Source of the DNA: Planctomycetaceae bacterium
GTDB taxonomy: Bacteria; Planctomycetota; Planctomycetia; Planctomycetales; Planctomycetaceae
Direction of reading: 5' to 3'
Length of the DNA stretch: 49,685 nt
Assembly: GCA_015485495.1 (NCBI GenBank)
Contig: WFTL01000059.1
Location: 1 to 49,685 of the forward strand
Made by a program: the position numbers and the translations under genes. This document shows, in pieces, positions 17,288 to 27,269 of this stretch. How positions within the stretch are numbered: the stretch's first letter is position 1; the number at the start of each line of letters is the position of its first letter. The notes below the pieces were generated by a model. It worked only from the letters and a program-made list of their open reading frames with translations. It ran no database searches and was not told the DNA's origin.

Positions 17288-17711
17288 TTCGCATTGGGGC
17301 CGATTTTCGTTTCCCGCAGCGGGTCGCTTGCGTTCTTCCGGGGGCGGGAAATAATGCGGTCCGTGACGTCGGCGTTCGTCAGGGAACGGGACGTTGCCTC
17401 CAAGTGTGGTGAGACCAGCCAAACCGGGTCAGGTCAGAAATGAAGCAGCCCTGCGGCCACCGGTTCTCAGGTGCATGCGGAGGCAACGTTTCGTTCCCTT
17501 TTTGCGTCCGCTTCTGATTCACGCCCTTCCGGGGTACCATCCGGCTGAACGCCCGACGATGGCTCCCTCTCTTCCCGGATCGTTCAGTCTCAATGTGCGG
17601 AATCTGCGTTTCGAACGCTCTGCAGGCGCCGGTGTCTGTTTCGGCTGACCGGCTGTTTCCGCCAGACTTCCGACGATTGCGGCCCGTTCGGATACCGGAA
17701 ACAGGAAAACG
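17288..17711. other. Intergenic region upstream of ftsH
   Basis: This 424-base stretch separates the tRNA terminator from ftsH. A candidate promoter (17328-17355) lies in it and would give ftsH a leader of roughly 350 bases. No protein-coding gene or known structured RNA is recognised. Confidence 0.45.
17328..17355 (+). promoter_or_regulatory. Candidate promoter upstream of ftsH
   Basis: TTGCGT (17328-17333), a 16-base spacer and AATAAT (17350-17355) resemble a sigma-70-type promoter. It would produce a long untranslated leader before ATG 17712, so a closer promoter may exist. Confidence 0.3.
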
Positions 17712-19832
17712 ATGATCCGCGACGATCAGGAACACGCTGCGGCTCCCGAAGAACGCCGCCAGTCCGACCGCTCTGACGGGAACGGCCGGACATCCCGTTC
17801 AGACGGGTCTTCGAAGAATTCCGGAACGCCGGACGGCGGACCGCCGATGCGGCCGTTCGGCATCACGCCGCTGTTCGTGATTGCCGCGATTCTGCTGATG
17901 GGATGGTTCCTGTTCCGTTCGGAACTCACCCGCGGCACGACCGTTCCCTGGAACTTTCTGCGAAAGCAGATTCTCGCCGGAAACGTGAAGTCGATGGTGG
18001 TTTTCACCACGGACAGCGGAGAAGTGATCACCGGAGAATGGAAGACGGTTCCTTCGGAACAGCCGGCCGGCGTGACGACGTCCCTGCAGCCGGAATTCAA
18101 CTGCGTGCCGCTGCCGTCCTGGGACGACGATCCGGAACTGCGGGAACGCATCCATCAGATCGATCCGCTGCGGGTGAAGCATGCCACCATGTCTCCCGGA
18201 ACGCAGATCATCATCTGGATCGGCTTCATGCTGCTCATGGTGGCCGTGATGTGGCTGGTGTTCCGCCGGTCGGGCGATCCGTTCAGCGGCGGGATGATGG
18301 GGTCCTTCATTCGCAGTCCGGCCCGGCGGTTCGAAAAGGACGAAAAGTCCGCCACGTTCGACGATGTGGCGGGTCTCAAAACGGCCAAGCAGGATCTCCA
18401 GGAAGTTGTTCAGTTTCTGAAGGAACCGGAGCACTTCACGCGCCTGGGAGCCCGCATTCCCCGCGGTGTTCTGCTGGTCGGTCCGCCGGGCACCGGGAAG
18501 ACGCTGCTGGCGCGGGCCACGGCCGGAGAAGCGGGAGTTCCCTTCTTTTCCGTAAACGGTTCGGAATTCATTCAGATGTTCGTCGGTGTGGGAGCCACCC
18601 GCGTTCGTGATCTGTTCAAGACAGCGAGAGCGGCGGCTCCGTGCATCATCTTCATCGACGAAATCGATGCGGTGGGACGCGTGCGGGGAGCCGGCGTGGG
18701 AGGCGGCCATGACGAACGGGAACAGACACTCAACCAGATCCTGAGCGAAATGGACGGATTCAGTCAGACGGAATCCATCATCGTTCTGGCCGCCACCAAC
18801 CGACACGACGTTCTCGACCCGGCCCTGCTGCGGCCCGGAAGGTTCGATCGTCATGTGACGGTCGATCTGCCCGTGAAGGAAGGACGTCTGGGCATCCTGA
18901 AGGTCCATACCCGCCGTGTGCCTCTGGCCGATGATGTCCAGCTGGAGGCTCTGGCCCAGTCGACGATCGGCTATTCCGGTGCCGAACTGGAAAAGCTGGT
19001 CAACGAAGCGGCCCTCAAGGCCGCCCGCGAAGGAAAACGGCGCGTGTCGATGGATGAGTTTCTTTATGCGCAGGATCTCGTCCAGATGGGGGCGATTCGC
19101 GAAGAACAGCTCGATGAAAGCGAAAAACGGCTCACCGCCTGGCATGAAGCCGGTCATGCCATTCTGGCCTGGTTCCAGGAAGGCATGGATCCGGTTCACA
19201 AAGTGACCATCATTCCCCGCGGCCGCGCTCTGGGGGTCACTCAACTGATGCCGGAAAGCGAAACCTTCAATGTCCGGGAAGCGATTCTGAGAAAACGTCT
19301 GGTGATGATGCTGGGCGGTCGAGCCGCGGAAATGCTGGTGTTCAACGAAGTGTCCGCCGGTGCCGAAAACGACATCGAACGCGCCACCAGCGTGGCACGC
19401 CGCATGGTGTCGCGCTGGGGCATGTCGGAAACCATCGGACCGGTGTCCTTCAAACAGTCCGAAGAACATCCGTTTCTCGGAAAGGAAATGCACACTTACC
19501 GCGAATTCAGCGAAGAAACGGCCCGCATCATCGACCGGGAAGTGCAGCGGATCATGCAGGAATCGCAGGACCGGGCTCTGGAACTGCTCAGAGAATACCG
19601 CACTCAGCTCGACGCCCTGGCCGAAGCCCTTCTGGAACACGAAATCCTCGAACGTCGCCAGCTGCGGGAACTGCTGGGGCCGCGTCCCGGCGATCGGGAA
19701 GACGGTGATCAGAAGGACGAAGCCACCGATGCATCGGCGGACCGGATGGATGCTGACGAATCGCCTGCATCCACTGATCCGCCGTCCGGTTCAGCGGACG
19801 ATTCGGCCGGTTCAGCGGAATCATCCGACTGA
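17712..19832 (+). CDS. ftsH: ATP-dependent zinc metalloprotease FtsH
   Basis: The 706-residue protein is a membrane-anchored AAA+ protease for quality control of membrane and short-lived proteins. A disordered hydrophilic N-terminus (1-48) precedes TM1 (about 50-68), the exported domain, and TM2 (about 163-183). The AAA module has GPPGTGKT (about 256-263), the pore loop [12 protein letters not shown], Walker [13 protein letters not shown] and the second region of homology with [11 protein letters not shown]. The zinc site is HEAGH at about 478-482, with the third ligand in [11 protein letters not shown]. The C-terminus (about 655-706) is an Asp/Ser-rich disordered tail. The extra N-terminal disordered segment is longer than in E. 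coli FtsH. The next gene follows after 94 bases on the same strand. Confidence 0.97.
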   Translation: MIRDDQEHAAAPEERRQSDRSDGNGRTSRSDGSSKNSGTPDGGPPMRPFGITPLFVIAAILLMGWFLFRSELTRGTTVPWNFLRKQILAGNVKSMVVFTTDSGEVITGEWKTVPSEQPAGVTTSLQPEFNCVPLPSWDDDPELRERIHQIDPLRVKHATMSPGTQIIIWIGFMLLMVAVMWLVFRRSGDPFSGGMMGSFIRSPARRFEKDEKSATFDDVAGLKTAKQDLQEVVQFLKEPEHFTRLGARIPRGVLLVGPPGTGKTLLARATAGEAGVPFFSVNGSEFIQMFVGVGATRVRDLFKTARAAAPCIIFIDEIDAVGRVRGAGVGGGHDEREQTLNQILSEMDGFSQTESIIVLAATNRHDVLDPALLRPGRFDRHVTVDLPVKEGRLGILKVHTRRVPLADDVQLEALAQSTIGYSGAELEKLVNEAALKAAREGKRRVSMDEFLYAQDLVQMGAIREEQLDESEKRLTAWHEAGHAILAWFQEGMDPVHKVTIIPRGRALGVTQLMPESETFNVREAILRKRLVMMLGGRAAEMLVFNEVSAGAENDIERATSVARRMVSRWGMSETIGPVSFKQSEEHPFLGKEMHTYREFSEETARIIDREVQRIMQESQDRALELLREYRTQLDALAEALLEHEILERRQLRELLGPRPGDREDGDQKDEATDASADRMDADESPASTDPPSGSADDSAGSAESSD

Positions 19833-19926
19833 CAGCCGCTTCGACGGCGTATCTTCGTGGCAGAGGCAGGTGATCCGGACCATCGGCACCGACCACTCCA
19901 GTGGCTCCTTGAACGGAAAGGGATGT

Positions 19927-21189
19927 ATGCTGTCTTCCGCGAATCGTTTCTCATGCATCCGGCGGCATCCTTTGCACGGTCTCCTGCGGAAATCTGTTTC
20001 GGCCGCTGTGCGGCTGATGACCGGGATCATGGCTGTAGCCACGGTCTGCGCGGCTGAACCGAACAGCGCCGGCTGGACGCCTCCTGACTCACTGGATGCT
20101 CTGCCGGCCACGTCGGGCCTGCCGCCGCTGCTCACAACCGCCGCCGGACGCCCCGTCGCGTCGGGCGCAGAATGGAATGAGCGTCGTCGGGAACTGCAGG
20201 CCATGATGCAGTACTACGTGTATGGGCATCTGCCCGGGCGGCCGGACCGTGTTGAAGGACGACTCGAGTCGCAGCGAACGCTGCCGCAGGTCGGCGGAAC
20301 CGAAGAACGGCTGACGCTGCACATCGCCGCTCCGCGTCCTTTGTCGATGCGGATCGCCGTGTACCGTCCTTCCGGTACGCAGCGCCGGCCTGTCATCATT
20401 CGTGAGGAGCATGCTCTGGGGCACCTGGAAGAAGTGCCCGCCATCCTGAAACGCGGTTATATGCATGTGGAATTCGCCCGAGAAGATCTCGATCCGGATG
20501 AAGCGAACATCGTCGGTCCGGCTCAGCAGGCCTATCCGGAACACGACTGGGCGACGCTGGCCGTGTGGGCCTGGGGAGCCATGAGGGTGGTGGACTATCT
20601 GGAAACGCGGTCGGATGTCGATCCGGACCGCATGGCGCTGGTGGGTCATTCCCGAGGCGGCAAGATGGCTCTGCTGGCCGCTGCAATGGACGAACGCATC
20701 CGCCTGGTGGCGCCGAACGGATCGGGCTGCGGGGGAGCCGGCAGCTTTCGCGTGCAGCAGAAGGGTGCCGAAACTCTGGAACTGATCACGCGTCCGGAGC
20801 GTTTCGGATACTGGTTTCATCCGCGTCTGCGGTGGTTTTCGGGCCGGGAGAACCGACTGCCGGTCGACCAGCATTTTCTGAAGGCTCTGGTCGCACCGCG
20901 GGCTGTGCTGTGCACCGAAGCGCGGGGCGATGTGTGGGCGAATCCCGAAGGCAGCCAGGTGACCAGTCGGGCAGCCCAGGAAGTCTTCGATCTGCTGGGA
21001 GTTCCCGATCACAATGCCCTGCACCTGCGGGACGGACAACATGATCTGACTCCGGTCGACTGGAAAGCGATTCTGGACTTTGCCGACTGGGTGTTTCATG
21101 ACCGGCGCCCGGAACATCCGGAGCGTTTTTTTCAGCATCGAAGGGCATCCGCAGCACCTGTCCGGCCCCCGGATCGGGCGACCGACTGA
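19927..21189 (+). CDS. CE15-like alpha/beta-hydrolase (glucuronoyl esterase family), secreted
   Basis: The 420-residue product has a positively charged N-terminus, a hydrophobic stretch (about 26-40) and a likely cleavage site at VCAAE, so it is probably exported. The nucleophile elbow GHSRGGK puts the serine at about 242. NGSGCGGAGSFR follows, as in CE15 glucuronoyl methylesterases, but the canonical Glu of SESGSGG is replaced. The likely catalytic His lies in HLRDGQHDLTPVDW (about 371). CE15 enzymes cut ester links between lignin and glucuronoxylan, and related bacterial enzymes act on other uronate esters. The substrate here is open. ATG 19927 has GGAAAGGGA upstream; ATG 20017 is an alternative that shortens the signal peptide. 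Confidence 0.82.
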   Translation: MLSSANRFSCIRRHPLHGLLRKSVSAAVRLMTGIMAVATVCAAEPNSAGWTPPDSLDALPATSGLPPLLTTAAGRPVASGAEWNERRRELQAMMQYYVYGHLPGRPDRVEGRLESQRTLPQVGGTEERLTLHIAAPRPLSMRIAVYRPSGTQRRPVIIREEHALGHLEEVPAILKRGYMHVEFAREDLDPDEANIVGPAQQAYPEHDWATLAVWAWGAMRVVDYLETRSDVDPDRMALVGHSRGGKMALLAAAMDERIRLVAPNGSGCGGAGSFRVQQKGAETLELITRPERFGYWFHPRLRWFSGRENRLPVDQHFLKALVAPRAVLCTEARGDVWANPEGSQVTSRAAQEVFDLLGVPDHNALHLRDGQHDLTPVDWKAILDFADWVFHDRRPEHPERFFQHRRASAAPVRPPDRATD

Positions 21190-21433
21190 CGGCACCGCAG
21201 CACACGGTCTGATCGGCCGCATGCCGGTTTTCACATTCTTTGGGGAAAATGGCGTTTTTTTTCGGCAGCGGCAGAAAAGGCTTCCGGAACCCGCCCCTGC
21301 GTGCACTGTTCGCGTATACTCAGCATGTGCCGTCTGGCACAGATTCCGAACCGGTCGCTGGTCGGCGCACCTGTCGCATGGATGGAAGGTGCTGTCTGTC
21401 ACCGGGCCCCGTCACCGTCAACAGGATGCACCC

Positions 21434-23092
21434 ATGTCAGCCGTGGTGGAATCTCAGACAGACGCAGCTTTCAAAAGTCTGGAAGAACTGGCTTCGCAGC
21501 CGTCTTCACAGGTGCCCATCGAACAGCGTATCGAACTGTGTGAACAGTGTGCTGAACGTGTGGTCCGGTGTGCTCCGGAATGGGTGCGGCTGGAAGCGGA
21601 CGTCAAGCAGCTGAAGGAAGGGGATCGGGCCGAATGTGTTCTGAGCGGACCGTCGGTCGTCCTTCGGCAGCTGAGACTGACTGTGCGGACGCTGCAGGAT
21701 GTTCTGCGGACAGGCCGGCCCGTGCTGCCGGGGCGGGTCCGTCGTACGGTCACCGGGCAGCTGGCCGTGCCCGTTTTCCCGACGTCCGGTCTGTTCGATT
21801 CGGTCACGTTCGCCGGTCTGTCGGCCGAAGTCCACATGCAGCCGGGAGTGGAAGAGCATCAGATCCATGGCGATCTGCCGGAACACCTGGCCGGCGGGAC
21901 GGTGGAAGGCACGGCTCTGGTTCTGGGAGCCGGAAACGTGTCGGCGATTCCCGCCACAGACACCCTGAATCGACTCATCTTCGAAGGCCGCCGTGTTCTG
22001 CTGAAGCTCAACCCGGTCAACGAATATCTTGATGAAGTCTTTTCGGACGTGATGGGGCCGCTGATCGAAGCGAACCTGCTGCGCATCGTGACCGGAGGCG
22101 GCGATGTGGGAGCGGCCCTGGTTCGGGATGACCGGGTGGACGAGATTCACGTCACCGGATCGGTTATGACGCACGATGCCATCGTGTGGGGAACCGGTCC
22201 CGGCGAACCGCGTCCTGAAAAACCCATCACCAGCAAATGCGTCACCAGTGAACTGGGAAACGTGACGCCGTGGATCATTGTTCCGGGGCGGTATTCACAG
22301 AAACAACTGGCTTCTCAGGCGAAGCATGTGGCTGCGTCCATCACGAACAACGTGTCGTTCAACTGTCTGGCCACCAAGATGGTGATCACGTCCCGCCGCT
22401 GGGATCAGCGGGAGCAATTTCTGCGGCTGCTGCGCCAGGCACTGGACAGGACGCCCGTACGTCGGGCGTATTATCCCGGAGCCGCCGAACGTTATGCGCG
22501 GTTTGCCGGCCTGAGCAGTCCGCCAGAAGACAGGGATCACCTGCCGTGGGTTCTGCTGACCGATCAGTCGCCTGATGAGCGGCCGGAACTGTTCCTCGAA
22601 GAATCGTTCGTCTGTGTGTGCGGAGAAACCGCGCTGGAAGAAGACGATCCGGTCCGGTTCCTGGAGGCGGCGGTGGAGTTCGTCAACGATCGGATGTACG
22701 GCACGCTCAGTGCGAACATCACGGTGCCCCGCGAATTCGAGAAATCTCAGGCTGATGTTCTGGAACGCAGCATCGGAGCGCTGCGTTACGGATCGGTGTG
22801 TGTGAATCAGTGGTCCGCTCTGGCCTACGGAATGATCAGCACGCCGTGGGGCGCCTGGCCGGGAAGCACGTACGATGATGTCCAGAGCGGAATTGGCAGT
22901 GTCCACAACACGTACCTTCTGGACAACTTCGAGAAATCCGTGCTGAAAGGGCCTTTGGTGAATGTTCCGAAGCCCATTCTGTTTTCTGATCACCGGCGGG
23001 CGGAAACCGTGGCCTGGCATCTGCTGGCCCTGTACGACCGTCCGGGCATCATGCGGCTGCCGGGACTCATCTGGGCCGCCTTCACCGGGTGA
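21434..23092 (+). CDS. Aldehyde dehydrogenase family protein
   Basis: The 552-residue protein has the NAD(P)-dependent aldehyde dehydrogenase fold. HVTGSVMTHD matches the cofactor-binding region, SELGNVTPWIIVPG the ELGGKxP region, and NNVSFNCLATKMVI contains the catalytic cysteine (about residue 310). The C-terminal half carries FLEESFVCVCGE and FVNDRMYGTLSANITV, as in ALDH. The N-terminal ~150 residues are longer and differ from classic ALDHs. The family member and substrate cannot be told. ATG 21434 was chosen because AGGA lies 8 bases upstream. The same-strand neighbour begins 106 bases after the stop. Confidence 0.85.
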   Translation: MSAVVESQTDAAFKSLEELASQPSSQVPIEQRIELCEQCAERVVRCAPEWVRLEADVKQLKEGDRAECVLSGPSVVLRQLRLTVRTLQDVLRTGRPVLPGRVRRTVTGQLAVPVFPTSGLFDSVTFAGLSAEVHMQPGVEEHQIHGDLPEHLAGGTVEGTALVLGAGNVSAIPATDTLNRLIFEGRRVLLKLNPVNEYLDEVFSDVMGPLIEANLLRIVTGGGDVGAALVRDDRVDEIHVTGSVMTHDAIVWGTGPGEPRPEKPITSKCVTSELGNVTPWIIVPGRYSQKQLASQAKHVAASITNNVSFNCLATKMVITSRRWDQREQFLRLLRQALDRTPVRRAYYPGAAERYARFAGLSSPPEDRDHLPWVLLTDQSPDERPELFLEESFVCVCGETALEEDDPVRFLEAAVEFVNDRMYGTLSANITVPREFEKSQADVLERSIGALRYGSVCVNQWSALAYGMISTPWGAWPGSTYDDVQSGIGSVHNTYLLDNFEKSVLKGPLVNVPKPILFSDHRRAETVAWHLLALYDRPGIMRLPGLIWAAFTG

Positions 23093-23198
23093 TCCGGTGC
23101 GGTGTCCGGATGGCAGCCGCTGCGAACCGGTGGCGGGAACGGATCGGCAGGTCGATCGAGTCCGGGCGCCAACACTGTGATTTCTGCGGGAGTCTGAA

Positions 23199-23714
23199 AT
23201 GAGTGAATCTGCTTCGTCCACCGAACATCCGGCAGACACCTCTGGCCGCTCTCTGCAGGACTGGCTGGATGAATACTCCCGCTACCACGTGAATCCGGTC
23301 AACAAGAAGATCCACTGGGTGTGCGTGCCCATCATCATGATGACTCTGCTGGGCATGCTGTGGTCGCTGCCGGTTCCGGAATTCATCGGACCGCGCAGTA
23401 TGGCGGTCAGCTGGGCCAGTGTGCTGATCGTCGTGTCGCTTCTGTTTTATCTGCGTCTTTCCATCACGCTCACGATCGGCATGGCACTGATCACAGCCGC
23501 CATGCTGGCCGTCTTTCCTCTGGTGGAATCCGTTCGTCCCGGGCTGGTCTGGCAGTCGTCCCTGGTGGTTTTCGTTCTGGCCTGGATCGGCCAGTTCATC
23601 GGTCACCGGATCGAAGGCCGCAAACCTGCGTTTTTCCAGGACCTGCAGTTTCTTCTGGTCGGTCCCATCTGGATTCTGGCCGACATCTTCCGTCGGCTGA
23701 AGATCCCTGTGTGA
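23199..23714 (+). CDS. Mpo1-like (DUF962) membrane protein
   Basis: The 171-residue product has the signatures of the Mpo1/YGL010w (DUF962) family. YSRYHVNPVNKKIHW lies near the N-terminus and GHRIEGRKPAFFQDLQFLLVGPIWIL near the C-terminus. Four hydrophobic segments lie at about 42-58, 67-85, 88-108 and 120-137. Yeast Mpo1 is an iron-dependent dioxygenase that converts 2-hydroxy fatty acids in alpha-oxidation, and the conserved histidines here fit that. An aldehyde dehydrogenase gene lies just upstream, and alpha-oxidation produces fatty aldehydes. A functional link is attractive but is inference only. Confidence 0.88.
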   Translation: MSESASSTEHPADTSGRSLQDWLDEYSRYHVNPVNKKIHWVCVPIIMMTLLGMLWSLPVPEFIGPRSMAVSWASVLIVVSLLFYLRLSITLTIGMALITAAMLAVFPLVESVRPGLVWQSSLVVFVLAWIGQFIGHRIEGRKPAFFQDLQFLLVGPIWILADIFRRLKIPV

Positions 23715-23928
23715 ATCGCTGTCTCCATTCGACGCGTTCCAAAGAGCCGAACTTCTGTTTCATTCCGGCGTTCCGGACGGCTGATGTCGGGGACCGCGTT
23801 TTTCGTCCCGGACACGGTGTCGCTGTTCACACTTCCTGCGACCGAAGATCTTCAACGGACCATCCTGCTGCGATCCCGACGATTCTGTTCGGAGCGTTTC
23901 CGGCAGTGCTGCCGGTTCAGATGCGGTG

Positions 23929-24678
23929 TCAGTTGCGGGCCATGCGGCCCGGCAGCAGGATTTCACGCAGGCGCGCGGCCAGCTCTTCAGTCGGCTTGTG
24001 AGAATAACCGGCGTCGAACCACAGCTCTTCGTCGCCAAAAGCCCACAGGAACAGAGCACTGTAGGCTTCTCCCACGCGGTCCCAGTAGCGGGTGGATCCA
24101 AGCCAGCCATGCTCGTCGGATGTTCCAGGGTGCCACAGCCGCAGAACTTCTGATCGCATCTGCGGCGTCATATAGAAGAAGTCGACGATGTGCCCCAGTT
24201 CCAGAATGATCGTCCGGTGGGCTTCCGTTCCGCTGATGGCACTGCTGATCCCGATTTCACCGGCTGTGGACGCCCAGCCCAGGGTGCCTTCTCCGGTCGG
24301 CAGCCAGGAAATGCGAATGGCGCTGATCCCCTGACGCTGCATTCCCGGCCGCAGCCGTTCGAACGGGAAGTCGCAGCGTGCCAGGGCATCACGAAACGTC
24401 TTTTGCTGTTCCGGCGTACCCGAAACAAGAAACACATCGCCGATCGGCTGACTGACCGGCTGCCCGATGGGCTTTCCAACCGGCTGGGGAGGCCAGCCGG
24501 GCTGACTGATCGGCTGCCCCACCGGCTGTCCGATGGGCTGCCCGACCGGCTGACCAATCGGATAGGGTGGCGGGTAGGGCGGTCGTGGCGGATAGGGCAT
24601 CCCGCAGCCGCAGCACATCGCCAGAACGCCGGCAGACAACAGCAGATTCGTCCCGATACTCGTCCTGCGAACTGTCAT
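23929..24678 (-). CDS. Secreted QP-repeat protein with a degenerate zincin-like domain
   Basis: The 249-residue product begins with a signal/lipoprotein-like peptide (MTVRRTSIGTNLLLSAGVLAMCCGCG). A proline-rich segment and tandem IGQPVGQP-like repeats follow (about 30-80). Residues about 85-249 form a folded domain with RTIILELGHIVDFF, then HGWLGSTRYWDRVGEAYSALFLWAF. This resembles the HExxH...E arrangement of zinc peptidases with the first histidine replaced by leucine (LELGH), so catalysis is doubtful. The domain assignment is my inference. ATG 24678 is preferred because AAAGGA lies about 10 bases upstream. Confidence 0.7.
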   Translation of the reverse strand: MTVRRTSIGTNLLLSAGVLAMCCGCGMPYPPRPPYPPPYPIGQPVGQPIGQPVGQPISQPGWPPQPVGKPIGQPVSQPIGDVFLVSGTPEQQKTFRDALARCDFPFERLRPGMQRQGISAIRISWLPTGEGTLGWASTAGEIGISSAISGTEAHRTIILELGHIVDFFYMTPQMRSEVLRLWHPGTSDEHGWLGSTRYWDRVGEAYSALFLWAFGDEELWFDAGYSHKPTEELAARLREILLPGRMARN

Positions 24679-25377
24679 GAAACGCCATTCCTTTGGCATC
24701 AAAGTGTTTGGTTCTGTCGCGGCAGAATGCGCCGACACCAGGTCTGTCCTGCTGCAAAACACGCCGTCCGACTGAAAGGAGTCGTTCCGGATGAATGTTC
24801 CGGCACGCCTTTCGAAAATCCATCCGATGCCGGTCCAGACGCATCTTTCGGCAGCGTCTTTCCACCAGGAAGCTTCTCCAGGCAATCGCTCTCGCCAACC
24901 GTCCCGCTTCGGCCGATTCTGCCCGATTGCCTGGCTGCAATCGGCGGTTCCTGCCGAACGGGTGTTCGGGAAGTGTAGAAGAGCGGATGCAGACAGGTCC
25001 AGACCACTCTGAACCGCCACGTTCCGTCACTCCCTGTTCCTTCCCACCCCCACTCCTCCCGCGGCCAGACCGCTTTCAGTTCCGGTCGGGAATCCGTTCC
25101 GGATACACCCTCCCTCCGATGCCACCCTGCGGAATCGCTTACTCAACCCGCACTCTCATAACGCCTGGTACGGAACATAGGGATATCCCGATCTGCCGTC
25201 CAACCGACTCCCCCTGTCATCACACTGATGTCACGGCCAGGAACTCCAGATCGAGCGTCGTATCTATCATAACCTCAGTGCACCAATGATGTTAGAGGAT
25301 TCATTCATCAGTCGGCGCGGCGATTGCGACGGCCATTCTGCCGTAAAGGCACGATTCACCAGAAAAGGAGACATTCG
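24679..25377. other. Long divergent intergenic region
   Basis: This 699-base gap lies between two divergent secreted-protein genes. A possible -10 box, TATCAT (25265-25270), precedes the small basic protein gene by about 105 bases; its -35 is not clear. No RNA gene or small gene with a ribosome binding site is recognised. The rightmost third is A/T-richer than the surroundings. Confidence 0.45.
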
Positions 25378-25749
25378 ATGAAACGCACCGCCCTGTCGCT
25401 CATTGCCGTTCTCATGGTTTCCGGGATGGCCGCCCGGCCGCTTTCCGCTTCCGATCGTTTCCTCGGGCCCACAGACGACTGGCAGCACCGACGCAGTTCT
25501 CCGCAGACGATCCGGAATCTGCACCACTTCGACCGTGCTCAGCCCGGCTGGACGAGCAGGCCTGTCTACGATCGATCCCGGTCGATCCATCCGGAACGTC
25601 GCATCCCCCACCGGAAATCAGGCCGCCGTCGTCACACGAACGGCTTGCCGCACATCAACCGGCTTCCTCGCACGTTCGACCGGCAGCACGGTGGATACGA
25701 TTCCTATTTCCCGGCAGTCGGAGTGCCGCATCACGGATGGTCGCACTGA
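25378..25749 (+). CDS. Small secreted basic protein, function unknown
   Basis: The 123-residue product has a clear signal peptide (MKRTALSLIAVLMVSGMAARPLSA). The mature part is rich in Arg, His, Pro and aromatic residues (FDRAQPGWTSRPVYDRSRS, HRKSGRRRHTNG, DRQHGGYDSYFPAVGVPHHGWSH). No family is recognised. AAAGGAGA lies at ideal spacing before ATG 25378 and is one of the best ribosome binding sites in the window, so translation is likely efficient. A perfect hairpin follows 37 bases after the stop. The basic, disordered character suggests a periplasmic or surface-binding role; this is inference. Confidence 0.75.
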   Translation: MKRTALSLIAVLMVSGMAARPLSASDRFLGPTDDWQHRRSSPQTIRNLHHFDRAQPGWTSRPVYDRSRSIHPERRIPHRKSGRRRHTNGLPHINRLPRTFDRQHGGYDSYFPAVGVPHHGWSH

Positions 25750-25785
25750 TGTCGATCTGAACCAGGTCACGCAAAATTCTGTCCG

Positions 25786-25818
25786 CAGCGGCGGCAGGCT
25801 ATGAGCCTGCCGCCGCTG
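25786..25818. terminator. Perfect 15-bp hairpin between convergent genes
   Basis: CAGCGGCGGCAGGCT (25786-25800) and AGCCTGCCGCCGCTG (25804-25818) pair perfectly around the loop ATG. It lies between the convergent stops at 25749 and 25916. It has no T-tract, but its stability makes it a strong block or RNA 3'-end protector in both directions. Confidence 0.65.
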
Positions 25819-25915
25819 TCGCAGACCGGACACAGCCCTGGATCGGACCGCATCGCAGGCACTGGTTGCAGACCTGCCGCCCCTGACCGGCAGAAATCGG
25901 ACCGCAGCAGGATCG

Positions 25916-26848
25916 TCAGGTCAGTGCGCTGACCTCGCCGCGCTGAGCAACCGAACTGAGATACAACGGCTGAGCGGCTCGTTCGGGATCCGGAGGAGGC
26001 GGAAAGAACCGTTCAATCGCTCTCAGCAGGTCACTGCGGCTGATCTGTCCGAGCAGCTTCATGTTGTCGACGACAGGGATCTGCCGCGCCGCGGAGTGCA
26101 TGAACAGGTGAGCAATGGTGAGCACATCCGAGTGCGGGCTGATCGTGGGAATTTCCCGGTCCATCCACGCTCCCACCGTCATCACCTGATTCGGGCCCTC
26201 CTGTTCAACGCGGACTCCCGACAATCCCGGGTCGATGCGGTCCGCGGCAGCCTTCAGAGCATCCCGCCGATTGACCTGTCCCACCAGATACCCGTCCCGC
26301 ACGACCATCAGGCGCCGAAATTCCGAGTTATGAAACCGGTCGATGATTTCATCCAGCCGGGTGTTCTCGCTGATGCGTCTTTGATCGTCCCGGTCCAGCC
26401 AGGCAGTGACACGGGCTGAAGGGAACTGTTCCCAGCAGAGCCCCACAAACACGCGCATGGCCGACTTTTCGGAAAACACGCCCATGAGCTTTCCCTGGTC
26501 GTCGACGACAGGAGCTCCCGACACGCGATTCTCCAGAAGGACAGAGGCGGCGGTGAACGTATCGACGGACGACCGCAGCACCACGTTGTCCTGCATGAGT
26601 TCCGATGCGCGGACCGAATGCAGAGGCGACGCATTCTGCGTGAATTCCATGTCGGCCAGTTCCAGAGCGGCGATGGCCGTCCGTTCAGAAAAACGGCCTG
26701 CGAACTGCCGGCCGCCGTCCAGCACCGGAAGCCCCGACACGCCGTGGCTGATCAGAGCGCTGGTGGCATCGCGGACATGCGTGGATGGCGTCGTCGTCCG
26801 CAGCCGGGTTGTCATGATGTCGGCCGCACAGATCGTCGATGTGTCCAT
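25916..26848 (-). CDS. CBS-domain protein (four CBS motifs)
   Basis: The 310-residue product is made of four CBS motifs in two Bateman pairs: DIMTTRLRTTTPSTHVRDATSALISHGVSGLPVL; ELMQDNVVLRSSVDTFTAASVLLENRVSGAPVV; a third with NSEFRRLMVVRDGYLVGQVNR; and a fourth with PTISPHSDVLTIAHLFMHSAARQIPVV. Bateman domains bind adenosine nucleotides and regulate attached or partner proteins. No effector domain is attached, so it is probably a stand-alone regulator. ATG 26848 is preferred over a longer frame because GAGGG lies 5 bases upstream and the extension lacks protein-like features. A candidate promoter lies about 110 bases upstream. Confidence 0.85.
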   Translation of the reverse strand: MDTSTICAADIMTTRLRTTTPSTHVRDATSALISHGVSGLPVLDGGRQFAGRFSERTAIAALELADMEFTQNASPLHSVRASELMQDNVVLRSSVDTFTAASVLLENRVSGAPVVDDQGKLMGVFSEKSAMRVFVGLCWEQFPSARVTAWLDRDDQRRISENTRLDEIIDRFHNSEFRRLMVVRDGYLVGQVNRRDALKAAADRIDPGLSGVRVEQEGPNQVMTVGAWMDREIPTISPHSDVLTIAHLFMHSAARQIPVVDNMKLLGQISRSDLLRAIERFFPPPPDPERAAQPLYLSSVAQRGEVSALT

Positions 26849-26959
26849 AAAACCCTCTTGTGCCGTCTGCACAACTGCGCCACGCGAAAACTCATCAAAC
26901 GCCGAAACACGTTCCCGGCGACTGACCGACCGGTCGATCATTCCCCCTGAGGGAACTTC

Positions 26960-26987
26960 ATTGTCGGTGTCCCGAGACGCCCCGCAA
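26960..26987 (-). promoter_or_regulatory. Candidate promoter of the CBS-domain gene
   Basis: On the minus strand, TTGCGG (26987-26982), a 16-base spacer and GACAAT (26965-26960). Transcription would start near 26953, about 105 bases before ATG 26848. Confidence 0.35.
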
Positions 26988-27192
26988 GCCCGATTTTCTC
27001 ATTTCAGCACAAATTGCACCTGATTGCGAGAAAAATCAGGGCATCCTCTTGACCAGACACGCAGAGCGGTTCTCTCCCGGTCGGAAGGTTTCGGAACCGC
27101 GCGGTCCGTCCCGGATCGGGAAATCCGACCGTGGGTAAGGAAATCCGATCATGCAGGGGATCGGGCATGGTGAGTCGGGTGCCCCGGGGCGC

Positions 27193-27198
27193 TACAAT
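27193..27198 (+). promoter_or_regulatory. Candidate -10 box of the RND permease gene
   Basis: TACAAT lies in the context GCTACAATGG, very like the tRNA promoter context CTAGAATGG. The -35 is weak (TGAGTC at 27171-27176). It would give a leader of about 65 bases to ATG 27270. Confidence 0.4.
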
Positions 27199-27269
27199 GG
27201 CGTCCCTGGAATGTCGTTCTTTGGTCGCAGCGTTGCGTATCTGCTGCTGTTTTTCGGGCCGTGCGATTC

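Larger units (their letters stand above)
26849..27269. other. Divergent intergenic region between CBS and RND genes
   Basis: This 421-base gap holds a candidate promoter for each side (26960-26987 minus; a TACAAT -10 at 27193-27198 plus). It also holds a 7-bp perfect inverted repeat, CCTGATT/AATCAGG (27019-27040, 8-base loop), which could be an operator for either gene. No gene is recognised. Confidence 0.5.
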
